11,391 nucleotides of DNA from NCBI GenBank assembly GCA_036565605.1, contig DATCXV010000001.1, forward strand, positions 1-11,391, in the 5' to 3' direction. Made by a program: the position numbers and the translations under genes. Below are positions 4,677 through 11,319 of this stretch, one piece after another. Every line of letters starts with the position of its first letter. Positions within the stretch are counted from its first letter, which is position 1. The notes beneath the pieces are model-generated. The model was not told the DNA's origin and did no database searches. It saw only the letters and a program-made list of their open reading frames with translations. Source of the stretch: UBA6065 sp036565605. GTDB lineage: Bacteria > Patescibacteriota > Minisyncoccia > Phycocordibacterales > UBA6065.

Positions 4677-5039
4677 CTAACCGATCGTTCGGTGCTGTTC
4701 CGGTATCCAAGCAGGGTGGGAAGCAATAATCAGGACAAGAGGCATGAATGGTCCTCCATCGGATTTCCAGATATATTTCTCACCAGCTGGGATCTCAATC
4801 ATGGAAAATTTACGGATGGGAGTTTCGTTGTCTTCGACAACGATTTTGCCATGACCTTCTGCGACGATTACCACCATCGTTGATTTGTCGTTTACTGCCC
4901 ATGTTCCTTCATTGATCGGATAGCGTGTGCTTATCTTTGTGATGGCGATATTGATATCGGGATTACCAGTCTGGAATTCGTTCACTGCGAATAGTCTGTC
5001 GCGAAACACGGTGCTGTGTTCAATGAGTAGGTGCTTCAT
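4677..5039 (-). CDS. Cupin-fold protein, metal ligands not evident
   Basis: A 120-residue small beta-barrel protein, read leftward from ATG 5039. The central part (about 45-92) has the cupin rhythm: GTWAVNDKSTMVVIVAEGHG, then KIVVEDNETPIRKFSMIEI and PAGEKYIW, the last matching the PxG of cupin motif 2. The usual HxH and distal His metal ligands are not obvious (a single His at 63), so it may be a non-metal, sugar- or small-ligand-binding cupin, a regulator, or an isomerase-like protein. That is inference. The start is supported by a TTGCCA-17-TAGTAT promoter, with a leader of about 15 bases carrying only a weak AGAGAG. It is divergent from uvrB with overlapping promoters, and a terminator follows its stop. 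The fold assignment is moderately secure; the function is unknown. Confidence 0.75.
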   Translation of the reverse strand: MKHLLIEHSTVFRDRLFAVNEFQTGNPDINIAITKISTRYPINEGTWAVNDKSTMVVIVAEGHGKIVVEDNETPIRKFSMIEIPAGEKYIWKSDGGPFMPLVLIIASHPAWIPEQHRTIG

Positions 5040-5046
5040 GGAAAAT

Positions 5047-5076
5047 CTGTCTCTCTTGGCATACTAGTGATATAGT
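5047..5076 (+). promoter_or_regulatory. uvrB promoter (extended -10), leaderless spacing
   Basis: TATAGT at 5071-5076 (five of six), preceded by TGA at 5068-5070 (the TGn extension). The -35 is weak (CTGTCT at 5047-5052, 18-base spacer). Six bases separate the -10 from the ATG at 5083. There is no Shine-Dalgarno. Confidence 0.6.
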
Positions 5077-5089
5077 GTCCAGATGGCAA
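5061..5089 (-). promoter_or_regulatory. Cupin-gene promoter interleaved with uvrB
   Basis: On the minus strand TTGCCA (5089-5084, five of six) is followed after exactly 17 bases by TAGTAT (5066-5061, four of six). Its -35 covers part of the uvrB start codon, and its spacer contains the uvrB -10, so RNA polymerase cannot occupy both promoters at once. Confidence 0.55.
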
Positions 5090-7146
5090 GTCTGTTTAAG
5101 ATCAACAACGAATTTAAGCCGGCCGGAGACCAACCGAAAGCCATACAGGCTCTTGTGGAAGGGGTCAAAAAGGGTATGCGCCACCAGACACTTTTGGGTG
5201 TTACGGGCTCGGGCAAAACCTTTACCTGTGCCAATGTGATTGCACAGATCGGCAAGCCGACCTTGGTCATCGCGCACAATAAAACCTTGGCAGCGCAATT
5301 GGCTCAAGAATACCGGGAATTTTTTCCGAACAACGCGGTGCATTATTTTGTTTCGTATTACGACTATTATCAGCCCGAGGCGTACATGCCCCACACTGAT
5401 ACGTATATCGAAAAGGAAGCGATGATCAATGCCGAGATCGAAAAGCTGCGTCATGCTTCGACTCAGGCGTTGCTCACCAGAAAGGATGTCATTATCGTGG
5501 CGTCGGTATCATGCATCTACGGCCTTGGTTCGCCGAAGGAATACGAGAAAGTAAACATGCGCATCGAAAAGGGCATGAAGGCTGATCGAGCCGAAATGAT
5601 CCGCCGCATGATCGGCATCCATTTCGAACGCACCAACGCCGATTTGGAACCGGGACAATTGCGTGCGGTAGGAAATATGATCGAAGTGATGCCGGTGAAC
5701 GAAGAAACGATATACCGGATTTCATTTGAAGACGAGCGCATTTCGGCGATCGACCAGATAGATCCGGTGACGCGCGCTTTGCGAAAATCAATTGACGTCT
5801 TTTTTCTCTTTCCGGCAAAGCATTTCATTACCGATAAAGGCCAAGTCGAGCGCGCTTTCCAAACTATCAAAGCTGAATTGGATGCGCAGTTAAAACAATT
5901 TGATAAAGGAGGAAAAATCCTCGAAGCCGAACGCCTGAAGCGCCGCACTACATATGATCTGGCCATGATTCGCGAGATCGGATACTGCAACGGCATCGAA
6001 AACTACTCGCGTCATTTTTCAGGCAAATTGCCAGGCGAGCCGCCAGACACATTATTGTCGTATTTTCCGCATAAGCCAGATGGTACGGCGGACTTTTTGA
6101 CGGTGATCGACGAATCGCACGTAACAGTTCCACAGATCGGTGGCATGTACGCCGGCGATCAGTCACGCAAGGAAACGTTGGTCGAGCACGGCTTCCGTCT
6201 GCCTTCAGCCAAAGACAATAGGCCACTTCAGTTTGTTGAATTCGAAAAGTCGATCGGTCAGGCAATCTACACCTCGGCAACTCCGGCTGAATATGAGCGC
6301 AAGAATTCGAGCCAGATCGTCGAGCAACTGATCCGCCCGACCGGTCTTTTGGATCCGGTGATCGACATACGTCCAGTTGTCGAAAAAGGCGAATTCAGAG
6401 GCCAGATCGCAGACTCTATAGTCGAGGCGGAAAAGACAATCAAAGCTGGCTTCCGCGTCATTCTAACAACGCTCACCAAAAAGATGGCAGAAGACTTGGT
6501 TGATTTTTTGAAGGAGCGCAAGATTCGTGCCGAATATTTGCACAGCGACATTAAGACAATTGAACGTATCGAAATTCTGACAAATTTCCGTAAAGGAGAT
6601 TTCGACGTGCTGGTTGGAGTGAATTTGCTTCGTGAAGGATTGGACTTGCCGGAAGTGGCTTTGATCGGCATTCTTGATGCGGATAAAGAAGGATTTTTGC
6701 GCTCCGAAACGTCCTTGATCCAGATTATTGGCCGTGCTGCGCGTAATGCAGAAGGTCGCGTCATTATATATGCTGACCAGGTAACCGGATCGATTGACCG
6801 TGCAGTAAAAGAAACTCGCCGCCGCCGCTTACTTCAGGAAGCTTATAACAAAGAGCACGGCATTACACCGAAGACTATTGTGAAAGCGATCAAGTCGATC
6901 GCTGACCAATTGCAATCTGAACATCAGAAAGCGGTGGCTGAAGAATTGCGCGTCGATGAAGCGGAATTCAAAAAAAATCCAAAAGCTGTCATTAAAAAGA
7001 AAGAAGCTGAAATGAACGAAGCGGTCAAAGCGCTCGACTTCGAGACCGCGGCCATTCTGCGCGACGAAATTCAGGTGCTGTATGACAAATTAGATGGAAT
7101 TGCTCCTGCGACGGCAACCAAGAAAAAGAAGAAGAGAAAAGATTAG
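5083..7146 (+). CDS. uvrB: UvrABC system protein B (excision-repair helicase-like subunit)
   Basis: A 687-residue UvrB, the damage-verifying ATPase that is loaded onto DNA by UvrA and then recruits UvrC. In order: Walker A GVTGSGKT (39-46), the DNA-clamping beta-hairpin YYDYYQPEAY (92-101), the helicase motif DESHVTVPQIGGMYAGDQSR (343-362), motif III-like YTSATP (396-401), helicase domain 2 with LREGLDLPEV (516-525) and motif VI QIIGRAARN (547-555), and a C-terminal UVR domain with KALDFETAAILRDEI (649-663) that pairs with UvrA/UvrC. It ends in a lysine-rich tail (KKKKKRKD). Length and motif order are those of a complete family member. It starts six bases after an extended -10. uvrA follows after 44 bases, the same order as in Firmicutes, but with its own promoter. 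Confidence 0.98.
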   Translation: MASLFKINNEFKPAGDQPKAIQALVEGVKKGMRHQTLLGVTGSGKTFTCANVIAQIGKPTLVIAHNKTLAAQLAQEYREFFPNNAVHYFVSYYDYYQPEAYMPHTDTYIEKEAMINAEIEKLRHASTQALLTRKDVIIVASVSCIYGLGSPKEYEKVNMRIEKGMKADRAEMIRRMIGIHFERTNADLEPGQLRAVGNMIEVMPVNEETIYRISFEDERISAIDQIDPVTRALRKSIDVFFLFPAKHFITDKGQVERAFQTIKAELDAQLKQFDKGGKILEAERLKRRTTYDLAMIREIGYCNGIENYSRHFSGKLPGEPPDTLLSYFPHKPDGTADFLTVIDESHVTVPQIGGMYAGDQSRKETLVEHGFRLPSAKDNRPLQFVEFEKSIGQAIYTSATPAEYERKNSSQIVEQLIRPTGLLDPVIDIRPVVEKGEFRGQIADSIVEAEKTIKAGFRVILTTLTKKMAEDLVDFLKERKIRAEYLHSDIKTIERIEILTNFRKGDFDVLVGVNLLREGLDLPEVALIGILDADKEGFLRSETSLIQIIGRAARNAEGRVIIYADQVTGSIDRAVKETRRRRLLQEAYNKEHGITPKTIVKAIKSIADQLQSEHQKAVAEELRVDEAEFKKNPKAVIKKKEAEMNEAVKALDFETAAILRDEIQVLYDKLDGIAPATATKKKKKRKD

Positions 7147-7154
7147 TTGGGTGG

Positions 7155-7183
7155 TGGCCAAATGGCCTATTTTGTGCTATATT
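7155..7183 (+). promoter_or_regulatory. uvrA promoter with inverted repeat, leaderless spacing
   Basis: TGGCCA (7155-7160, four of six), 17 bases, TATATT (7178-7183, five of six), preceded by TGC (7175-7177) as an extended -10. Seven bases separate it from the ATG at 7191. The perfect inverted repeat GGCCA-AA-TGGCC (7156-7167) lies over the -35, a possible operator or a weak hairpin after uvrB. Confidence 0.55.
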
Positions 7184-7190
7184 CCGCCAA

Positions 7191-9836
7191 ATGTCAGCAA
7201 AAAAGCCGTCAAAAACCGACTTTAACCCCGGCGCCGAAAAGATCGTCGTTAAAGGTGCGCGTACGCACAACCTGAAGAACATCACGGTCGAGATGCCGCG
7301 CAACAAGATGGTGGTGTTTACCGGTCTCTCGGGATCAGGTAAATCTTCTTTGGCATTCGACACCATTTTCGCCGAAGGTCAGCGTCGCTATGTTGAATCA
7401 CTTTCGTCGTATGCGCGCCAATTCTTGCGCCAAATGCAAAAGCCGGATGTTGACGAGATTGCTGGTCTTTCGCCGGCAATTTCCATCGATCAGAAATCCC
7501 ATTCAAACAACCCGCGATCGACGGTAGCGACTCAGACCGAAATTTATGATTATCTGCGCGTGCTTTTTGCACGTATCGGTCATCCTCACTGCTTGATCTG
7601 TAATCGCGAGATCAAGCGTCTTTCCAACGAAGAGATTTTGGAAGCGATCATTGCTGACGTCTCGGGCAAGGGAACCACTCAATCGCACGCAGCGGATGAA
7701 AAGGCAGTAAAAGTCATGGGAGTCGCTGTCGATAAATCGAAAGTTCGCATTTATGCGCCGGTAGTGGTCGGACGAAAGGGAGAATACTATCAGATGCTCT
7801 ATGACTATCTGGGTAAAGGTTACGAAACAGCCAAGGTCGACGGTCAGGTCAAAAAGCTGCGCGAGCGTATCGAGCTTGAAAAGAATAAAAAGCACGATAT
7901 CGATATCCTTATCGACGAGTTTTATGTGAGCGAATTCAAGGACAATGCTAAAACCGTGCGCGAGCGACTTTCTGAAGCGATCGAACGTGCTGTTCATGAA
8001 TCAAATGGTCTTTTGAAGATCGAAGATCCGCGTGGCGAGAAATTGATGTCGGTCAAATTCATGTGCCCGTACGACGGATATGCTTATCCTGAAGTCGAGC
8101 CGCGCCTTTTCTCGTTTAACTCACCCTATGGCGCATGTCCGACCTGTAATGGTTTGGGTACGAAATATATTTTTGGTGACGAGCCGTGCGAGACATGTAA
8201 GGGAGCGCGTCTGCGTGAGGAAGCATTGCATGTGCTTATCGGTGGCAAGAACGTCGTCGATGTGACACGTATGTCCATTTCACAGGCCCATGATTATTTC
8301 ACGGGTCTCGAAATTTCGGATAAGGAACGCACTATCGCCAAGGTGGTCTTCAAAGAGATCGAGTCTCGTCTGAAATTCATGCTTGATGTTGGTATCGAGT
8401 ATCTGACCTTGGATCGTCGCGCGCACACGCTTTCAGGAGGAGAAGCGCAGCGTATTCGATTGGCAAGTCAGCTTGGTTCAGGCCTGGTCGGTGCCTTGTA
8501 TGTTCTGGACGAGCCGACGATCGGCCTGCATCAGCGCGATAACGATCGGCTGATCAAAACGCTTTTGAATTTGCGCGATTTGGGCAATACGATTTTGGTT
8601 GTCGAACACGATGAAGACACTATTTTCGCGTCCGATTATATTGTCGACATCGGTCCTGGTGCGGGCGTTCATGGCGGTCACGTTGTCGTTGCTGATTATC
8701 TTGAACCTTTGCTTACGGCAAAAGAAAATAAGTCCGAGTCGCTTACCTTGGCATATCTGCGCGGCGAAATGAAAATAGATTTGCCGGATGTACGCCGTAA
8801 TCAGGACAAGGGCAAGCTTTTGATCCGTGGTGGCCAGATTTTCAATATCAAAAACCTGAATGCAGATATTCCATTGGGCAAACTGGTTTGTATTACTGGC
8901 GTTTCTGGATCGGGTAAATCTTCGTTCCTCTACGAGATCATTCATAAAAATCTTCAGGCCCGTCTCGAGAAAAAGCATCGCTCGGCCGAGACATTCAATT
9001 GTGCATCGTTTAGCGGCACAGAATATATTTCTCGCACTATTCTGATTGATCAGTCGCCGATTGGCCGTACGCCTCGCTCGAACCCGATGACATACACCGG
9101 CGCATGGTCGTTCGTTCGCGAACTTTTCGCCGAAACGGCCGAAGCACGCGCTCGCGGCTGGAAGTCCAATCGTTTCTCTTTTAACGTCAAAGGTGGCCGT
9201 TGTGAAGCCTGCCAAGGAAACGGCGAAATCGCAGTCGAAATGCACTTCTTGCCGACCGTGTACGTGCCGTGCGAAGTTTGCCAGGGCAAGCGCTTCATGA
9301 AAGAGACGCTCGAAATCGAATACAAGGGCAAGAATGTCTATGATGTGCTTCAGATGACGGTTGAAGAAGGATTAAAATTCTTCGAAGACATTCCAGCTGT
9401 TTATGACCGCCTGCGCACGCTTTCTGATGTGGGTCTTGGCTATTTGGAACTGGGCCAGTCTGCGACGACGCTTTCGGGCGGTGAAGCTCAACGCGTCAAA
9501 ATCTCGTCCGAATTGTATCGTCCGGATACGCACCGCACGGTGTATCTCTTGGACGAACCGACGGTGGGCCTTCACTATGAAGATGTTCGCAAACTTATCG
9601 AGATCCTCCAGAAGCTTGTTGATCACGGTAATACCGTTATTGTCATCGAGCATAATCTTGATCTCATTAAATGCGCCGACTACATTTTGGACATGGGTCC
9701 GGAAGGTGGCGAGGGTGGTGGGTATTTGGTTGCAAAAGGTACGCCAGAAGATGTGTCTCATAATGAAAAAAGCCACACCGGTAAGTATCTTAAAAAGCTT
9801 TTGAAAAAAGAGCGCGGCGGAAAGAAGTCGGAATAG
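7191..9836 (+). CDS. uvrA: UvrABC system protein A, lacking the insertion domain
   Basis: An 881-residue UvrA, the dimeric ABC-type ATPase that detects damaged DNA and loads UvrB. First nucleotide-binding half: GLSGSGKS (45-52), UvrB-binding domain about 131-275 (core KVRIYAPVVVGRKGEYY, 184-200, preceded by an extra segment about 155-182), LSGGEAQ (414-420), LDEPTIGLH (439-447). Second half: GVSGSGKS (570-577), DQSPIGRTPRSNP (620-632), zinc module Cys671/674/694/697, LSGGEAQ (761-767), LDEPTVGLH (787-795). Usual length is about 940-955. The shortfall arises because CPTC (316-319) is joined to CETC (333-336) by only 13 residues, where E. coli has about 125: the insertion domain is absent. In the first zinc module the usual CPxC is CPYD (292-295), so one Cys is Asp. 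The ATPase motifs are intact, so it is probably functional. Transcribed after uvrB. Confidence 0.97.
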   Translation: MSAKKPSKTDFNPGAEKIVVKGARTHNLKNITVEMPRNKMVVFTGLSGSGKSSLAFDTIFAEGQRRYVESLSSYARQFLRQMQKPDVDEIAGLSPAISIDQKSHSNNPRSTVATQTEIYDYLRVLFARIGHPHCLICNREIKRLSNEEILEAIIADVSGKGTTQSHAADEKAVKVMGVAVDKSKVRIYAPVVVGRKGEYYQMLYDYLGKGYETAKVDGQVKKLRERIELEKNKKHDIDILIDEFYVSEFKDNAKTVRERLSEAIERAVHESNGLLKIEDPRGEKLMSVKFMCPYDGYAYPEVEPRLFSFNSPYGACPTCNGLGTKYIFGDEPCETCKGARLREEALHVLIGGKNVVDVTRMSISQAHDYFTGLEISDKERTIAKVVFKEIESRLKFMLDVGIEYLTLDRRAHTLSGGEAQRIRLASQLGSGLVGALYVLDEPTIGLHQRDNDRLIKTLLNLRDLGNTILVVEHDEDTIFASDYIVDIGPGAGVHGGHVVVADYLEPLLTAKENKSESLTLAYLRGEMKIDLPDVRRNQDKGKLLIRGGQIFNIKNLNADIPLGKLVCITGVSGSGKSSFLYEIIHKNLQARLEKKHRSAETFNCASFSGTEYISRTILIDQSPIGRTPRSNPMTYTGAWSFVRELFAETAEARARGWKSNRFSFNVKGGRCEACQGNGEIAVEMHFLPTVYVPCEVCQGKRFMKETLEIEYKGKNVYDVLQMTVEEGLKFFEDIPAVYDRLRTLSDVGLGYLELGQSATTLSGGEAQRVKISSELYRPDTHRTVYLLDEPTVGLHYEDVRKLIEILQKLVDHGNTVIVIEHNLDLIKCADYILDMGPEGGEGGGYLVAKGTPEDVSHNEKSHTGKYLKKLLKKERGGKKSE

Positions 9837-9859
9837 AAACAAAGCGGCGAAGCGGCAAG

Positions 9860-9871
9860 TATTAATGGCGT
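9860..9871 (+). promoter_or_regulatory. -10-like element of the repeat-protein gene
   Basis: TATTAA (9860-9865, four of six) ends exactly six bases before the ATG at 9872; there is no Shine-Dalgarno and no good -35. Individually weak, it is persuasive only because the spacing equals that of LOG, tgt and uvrB. Confidence 0.35.
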
Positions 9872-10846
9872 ATGAGAAACTTCGCCATCGCGTTTTTGTT
9901 TGTGGTTGCGGTCCTTGTACCGGCCGGATCCGCTTCTGCTGCAACCTTGTATTACAACAATTCGGTCTATAGCGTTGATAGTCAGTGGGTGACGCTCGTC
10001 AATTGGTTTCTTGATAATGGATATGGATCAGGTGCAACAACATTGCCCTCGAACGGGGATTACGTGTATATCGACGGCACGGGCGCATATGCAGATTTGA
10101 CGTCCGATCCAGTCTCGCTTTCAGGAATTTCTGTTGGTGAAAATTCGGGTGGCTCGGGCATCGAATTACACGGAGTTTCAGGTGACGCATCTTTTCACGG
10201 CACTTCATTTAATGAGGGTGATATTGATGGCGACGCGACATTCGAAGATGATTCCTATAACGGATCGAATGGAAATGTTACGGGCGATGCTACATTCTCG
10301 GACTCGACCTATAACGAAGGGGACGTGGGAGATTCGGCAGACTTTACAGGTGATTCGTATAACGGATCCGGCGGCACAGTTGGTGGCGACGCGACACTTA
10401 CCGATTCAACATACAATGAAGGGTCAATAGGGGGCGATGCGACGTTTGATGGGGATTCATACAATGGTTCGGGAGGTTCGGTTGGCGGCGATGCGGATTT
10501 TTCTGAGTCAACATACAACGAGGGTGACGTGGGTGGATCCGCAACGTTTACGGATACCGCATACAATGGATCTGATGGGGCGGTGGCACAGGACGCAGCA
10601 TTCTCGGATTCCACCTATAACGAAGGTCATGTTGGAGGAGATGCAACGTTCACCGATGCTGCGTACAACGGATCGGGCGGTGTTGTTGCGGGCGCGATCA
10701 ATCCTGAACCCGCGCCGGCTGTGAGTGAGCCCGCAGCCGAACCTGCTCCAGAACACCGTCATCACAGCACGTCTTCGGCGCGCCGGGCGGCGAATCTGGA
10801 ATTCCTTCGCGTGTATCATGCGGCGCAAAGCGAGCTTGCTCAATAA
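9872..10846 (+). CDS. Secreted repeat protein, probable beta-solenoid surface protein
   Basis: A 324-residue exported protein. Residues 1-23 form a Sec signal peptide (MRNF, hydrophobic core, cleavage after SASA). An N-terminal domain (about 25-102) carries Trp39/Trp45 and the segment LPSNGDYVYIDGTGAYADL. Residues 103-272 are ten consecutive rungs alternating strictly between 16 residues (type GDATFSDSTYNEGDV) and 18 residues (type GDATFDGDSYNGSGGSV): five 34-residue dyads. Regular Ala/Phe and Tyr-Asn positions with Gly turns suggest a right-handed beta-solenoid (inference). A Pro/Ala/Glu linker (277-293) leads to a basic C-terminal helix containing ARRAANLEFLRVYHAA. There is no C-terminal membrane anchor or sorting motif. 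The protein is very acidic in the repeats and Cys-free. It follows uvrA by 35 bases. Similar secreted repeat proteins occur in CPR genomes to my knowledge; their function is unknown, perhaps adhesion or cell-surface coat. Confidence 0.9.
   Translation: MRNFAIAFLFVVAVLVPAGSASAATLYYNNSVYSVDSQWVTLVNWFLDNGYGSGATTLPSNGDYVYIDGTGAYADLTSDPVSLSGISVGENSGGSGIELHGVSGDASFHGTSFNEGDIDGDATFEDDSYNGSNGNVTGDATFSDSTYNEGDVGDSADFTGDSYNGSGGTVGGDATLTDSTYNEGSIGGDATFDGDSYNGSGGSVGGDADFSESTYNEGDVGGSATFTDTAYNGSDGAVAQDAAFSDSTYNEGHVGGDATFTDAAYNGSGGVVAGAINPEPAPAVSEPAAEPAPEHRHHSTSSARRAANLEFLRVYHAAQSELAQ
10178..10687 (+). repeat. Five 102-bp in-frame tandem repeats
   Basis: 510 bases coding for residues 103-272 of the secreted protein: five 34-codon units, each of a 16-codon and an 18-codon half. 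The halves end around ATATAACGAAGGGGACGT-like and ATAACGGATCCGGCGG-like sequences. Units differ at many synonymous positions, so the array is old or selected at protein level rather than freshly duplicated. Confidence 0.9.
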
Positions 10847-10853
10847 TGGCAAT

Positions 10854-10878
10854 AAAAAGCCCGGCGCGTGCCGAGCTT
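10854..10878 (-). terminator. Intrinsic terminator of the C-terminal membrane-protein gene
   Basis: On the minus strand AAGCTCGGC pairs with GCCGGGCTT (8 of 9) around a 4-base loop, followed by TTTATTG. It lies between the convergent repeat-protein gene (ends 10846) and the minus-strand gene ending at 10894. The plus side has no T-run. Confidence 0.75.
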
Positions 10879-10893
10879 CGGAGTCAAAAATTT

Positions 10894-11319
10894 TTAACCC
10901 TCTTCGAGACGTTTTCGTTCATCGTAAATCGACTTGAGATGTATACCGATGACGAGGAAACCAAGACAGACTGCTGCGGTGCAGGCCAAGTTGAGACGGT
11001 CGCCTCGTTCTGCGAACCGAATGGTTGCGTACGCACATGCGCCTGCTATCGCGTATGCGCCGATGCAGACATCTCGTGCGCTTTTCGGGCGGCAGTACTT
11101 GAGGCGGGCATTCAGTCTCACCATGGCCAAGATACTAGCCGCGAAGAAAATAATTATGAGGCACATGAAGCAGAGTGCCTGGAACAGATCTTCGTGAATG
11201 ATAGACATCGTCACGAGATATCCGAAGAGAAGCGTCAGGCTGAGGCAAACAAAGCACCAAAGAGCCAGCGGTCTTGTGCCGAGAGTTCGTGTGGGTTTTG
11301 ACATGGGGGGAAAGAGCAT
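10894..11319 (-). CDS. Four-helix integral membrane protein, unknown function
   Basis: A 141-residue minus-strand protein. Four hydrophobic helices are evident: about 18-40 (LALWCFVCLSLTLLFGYLV), 45-69 (ALCFMCLIIIFFAASILAMV), 84-102 (VCIGAYAIAGACAYATI) and 109-128 (LNLACTAAVCLGFLVIGIHL), with a basic loop (RLNARLKYCRPKSAR) between helices 2 and 3 and a charged C-terminus (YDERKRLEEG). It is notably rich in cysteine within the membrane. The ATG at 11319 or the one at 11304 (MSKPTRTLGT) could be the start; a TATGAT at 5 of 6 consensus lies 13 bases upstream of the first. There is no Shine-Dalgarno. A terminator follows the stop. It converges with the repeat-protein gene. Family not recognised; it could be a small DUF-type membrane protein. 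Confidence 0.8.
   Translation of the reverse strand: MLFPPMSKPTRTLGTRPLALWCFVCLSLTLLFGYLVTMSIIHEDLFQALCFMCLIIIFFAASILAMVRLNARLKYCRPKSARDVCIGAYAIAGACAYATIRFAERGDRLNLACTAAVCLGFLVIGIHLKSIYDERKRLEEG

Noticed and set aside
9050..9331. Long minus-strand frames inside uvrA and uvrB
   Set aside because: Overlap strongly conserved uvr coding sequence; typical antisense shadows of biased codons.
10178..10687. CRISPR-like or mobile repeat
   Set aside because: The 102-bp period is in frame, encodes a regular protein repeat and diverges mainly at synonymous positions; no spacers or cas genes.
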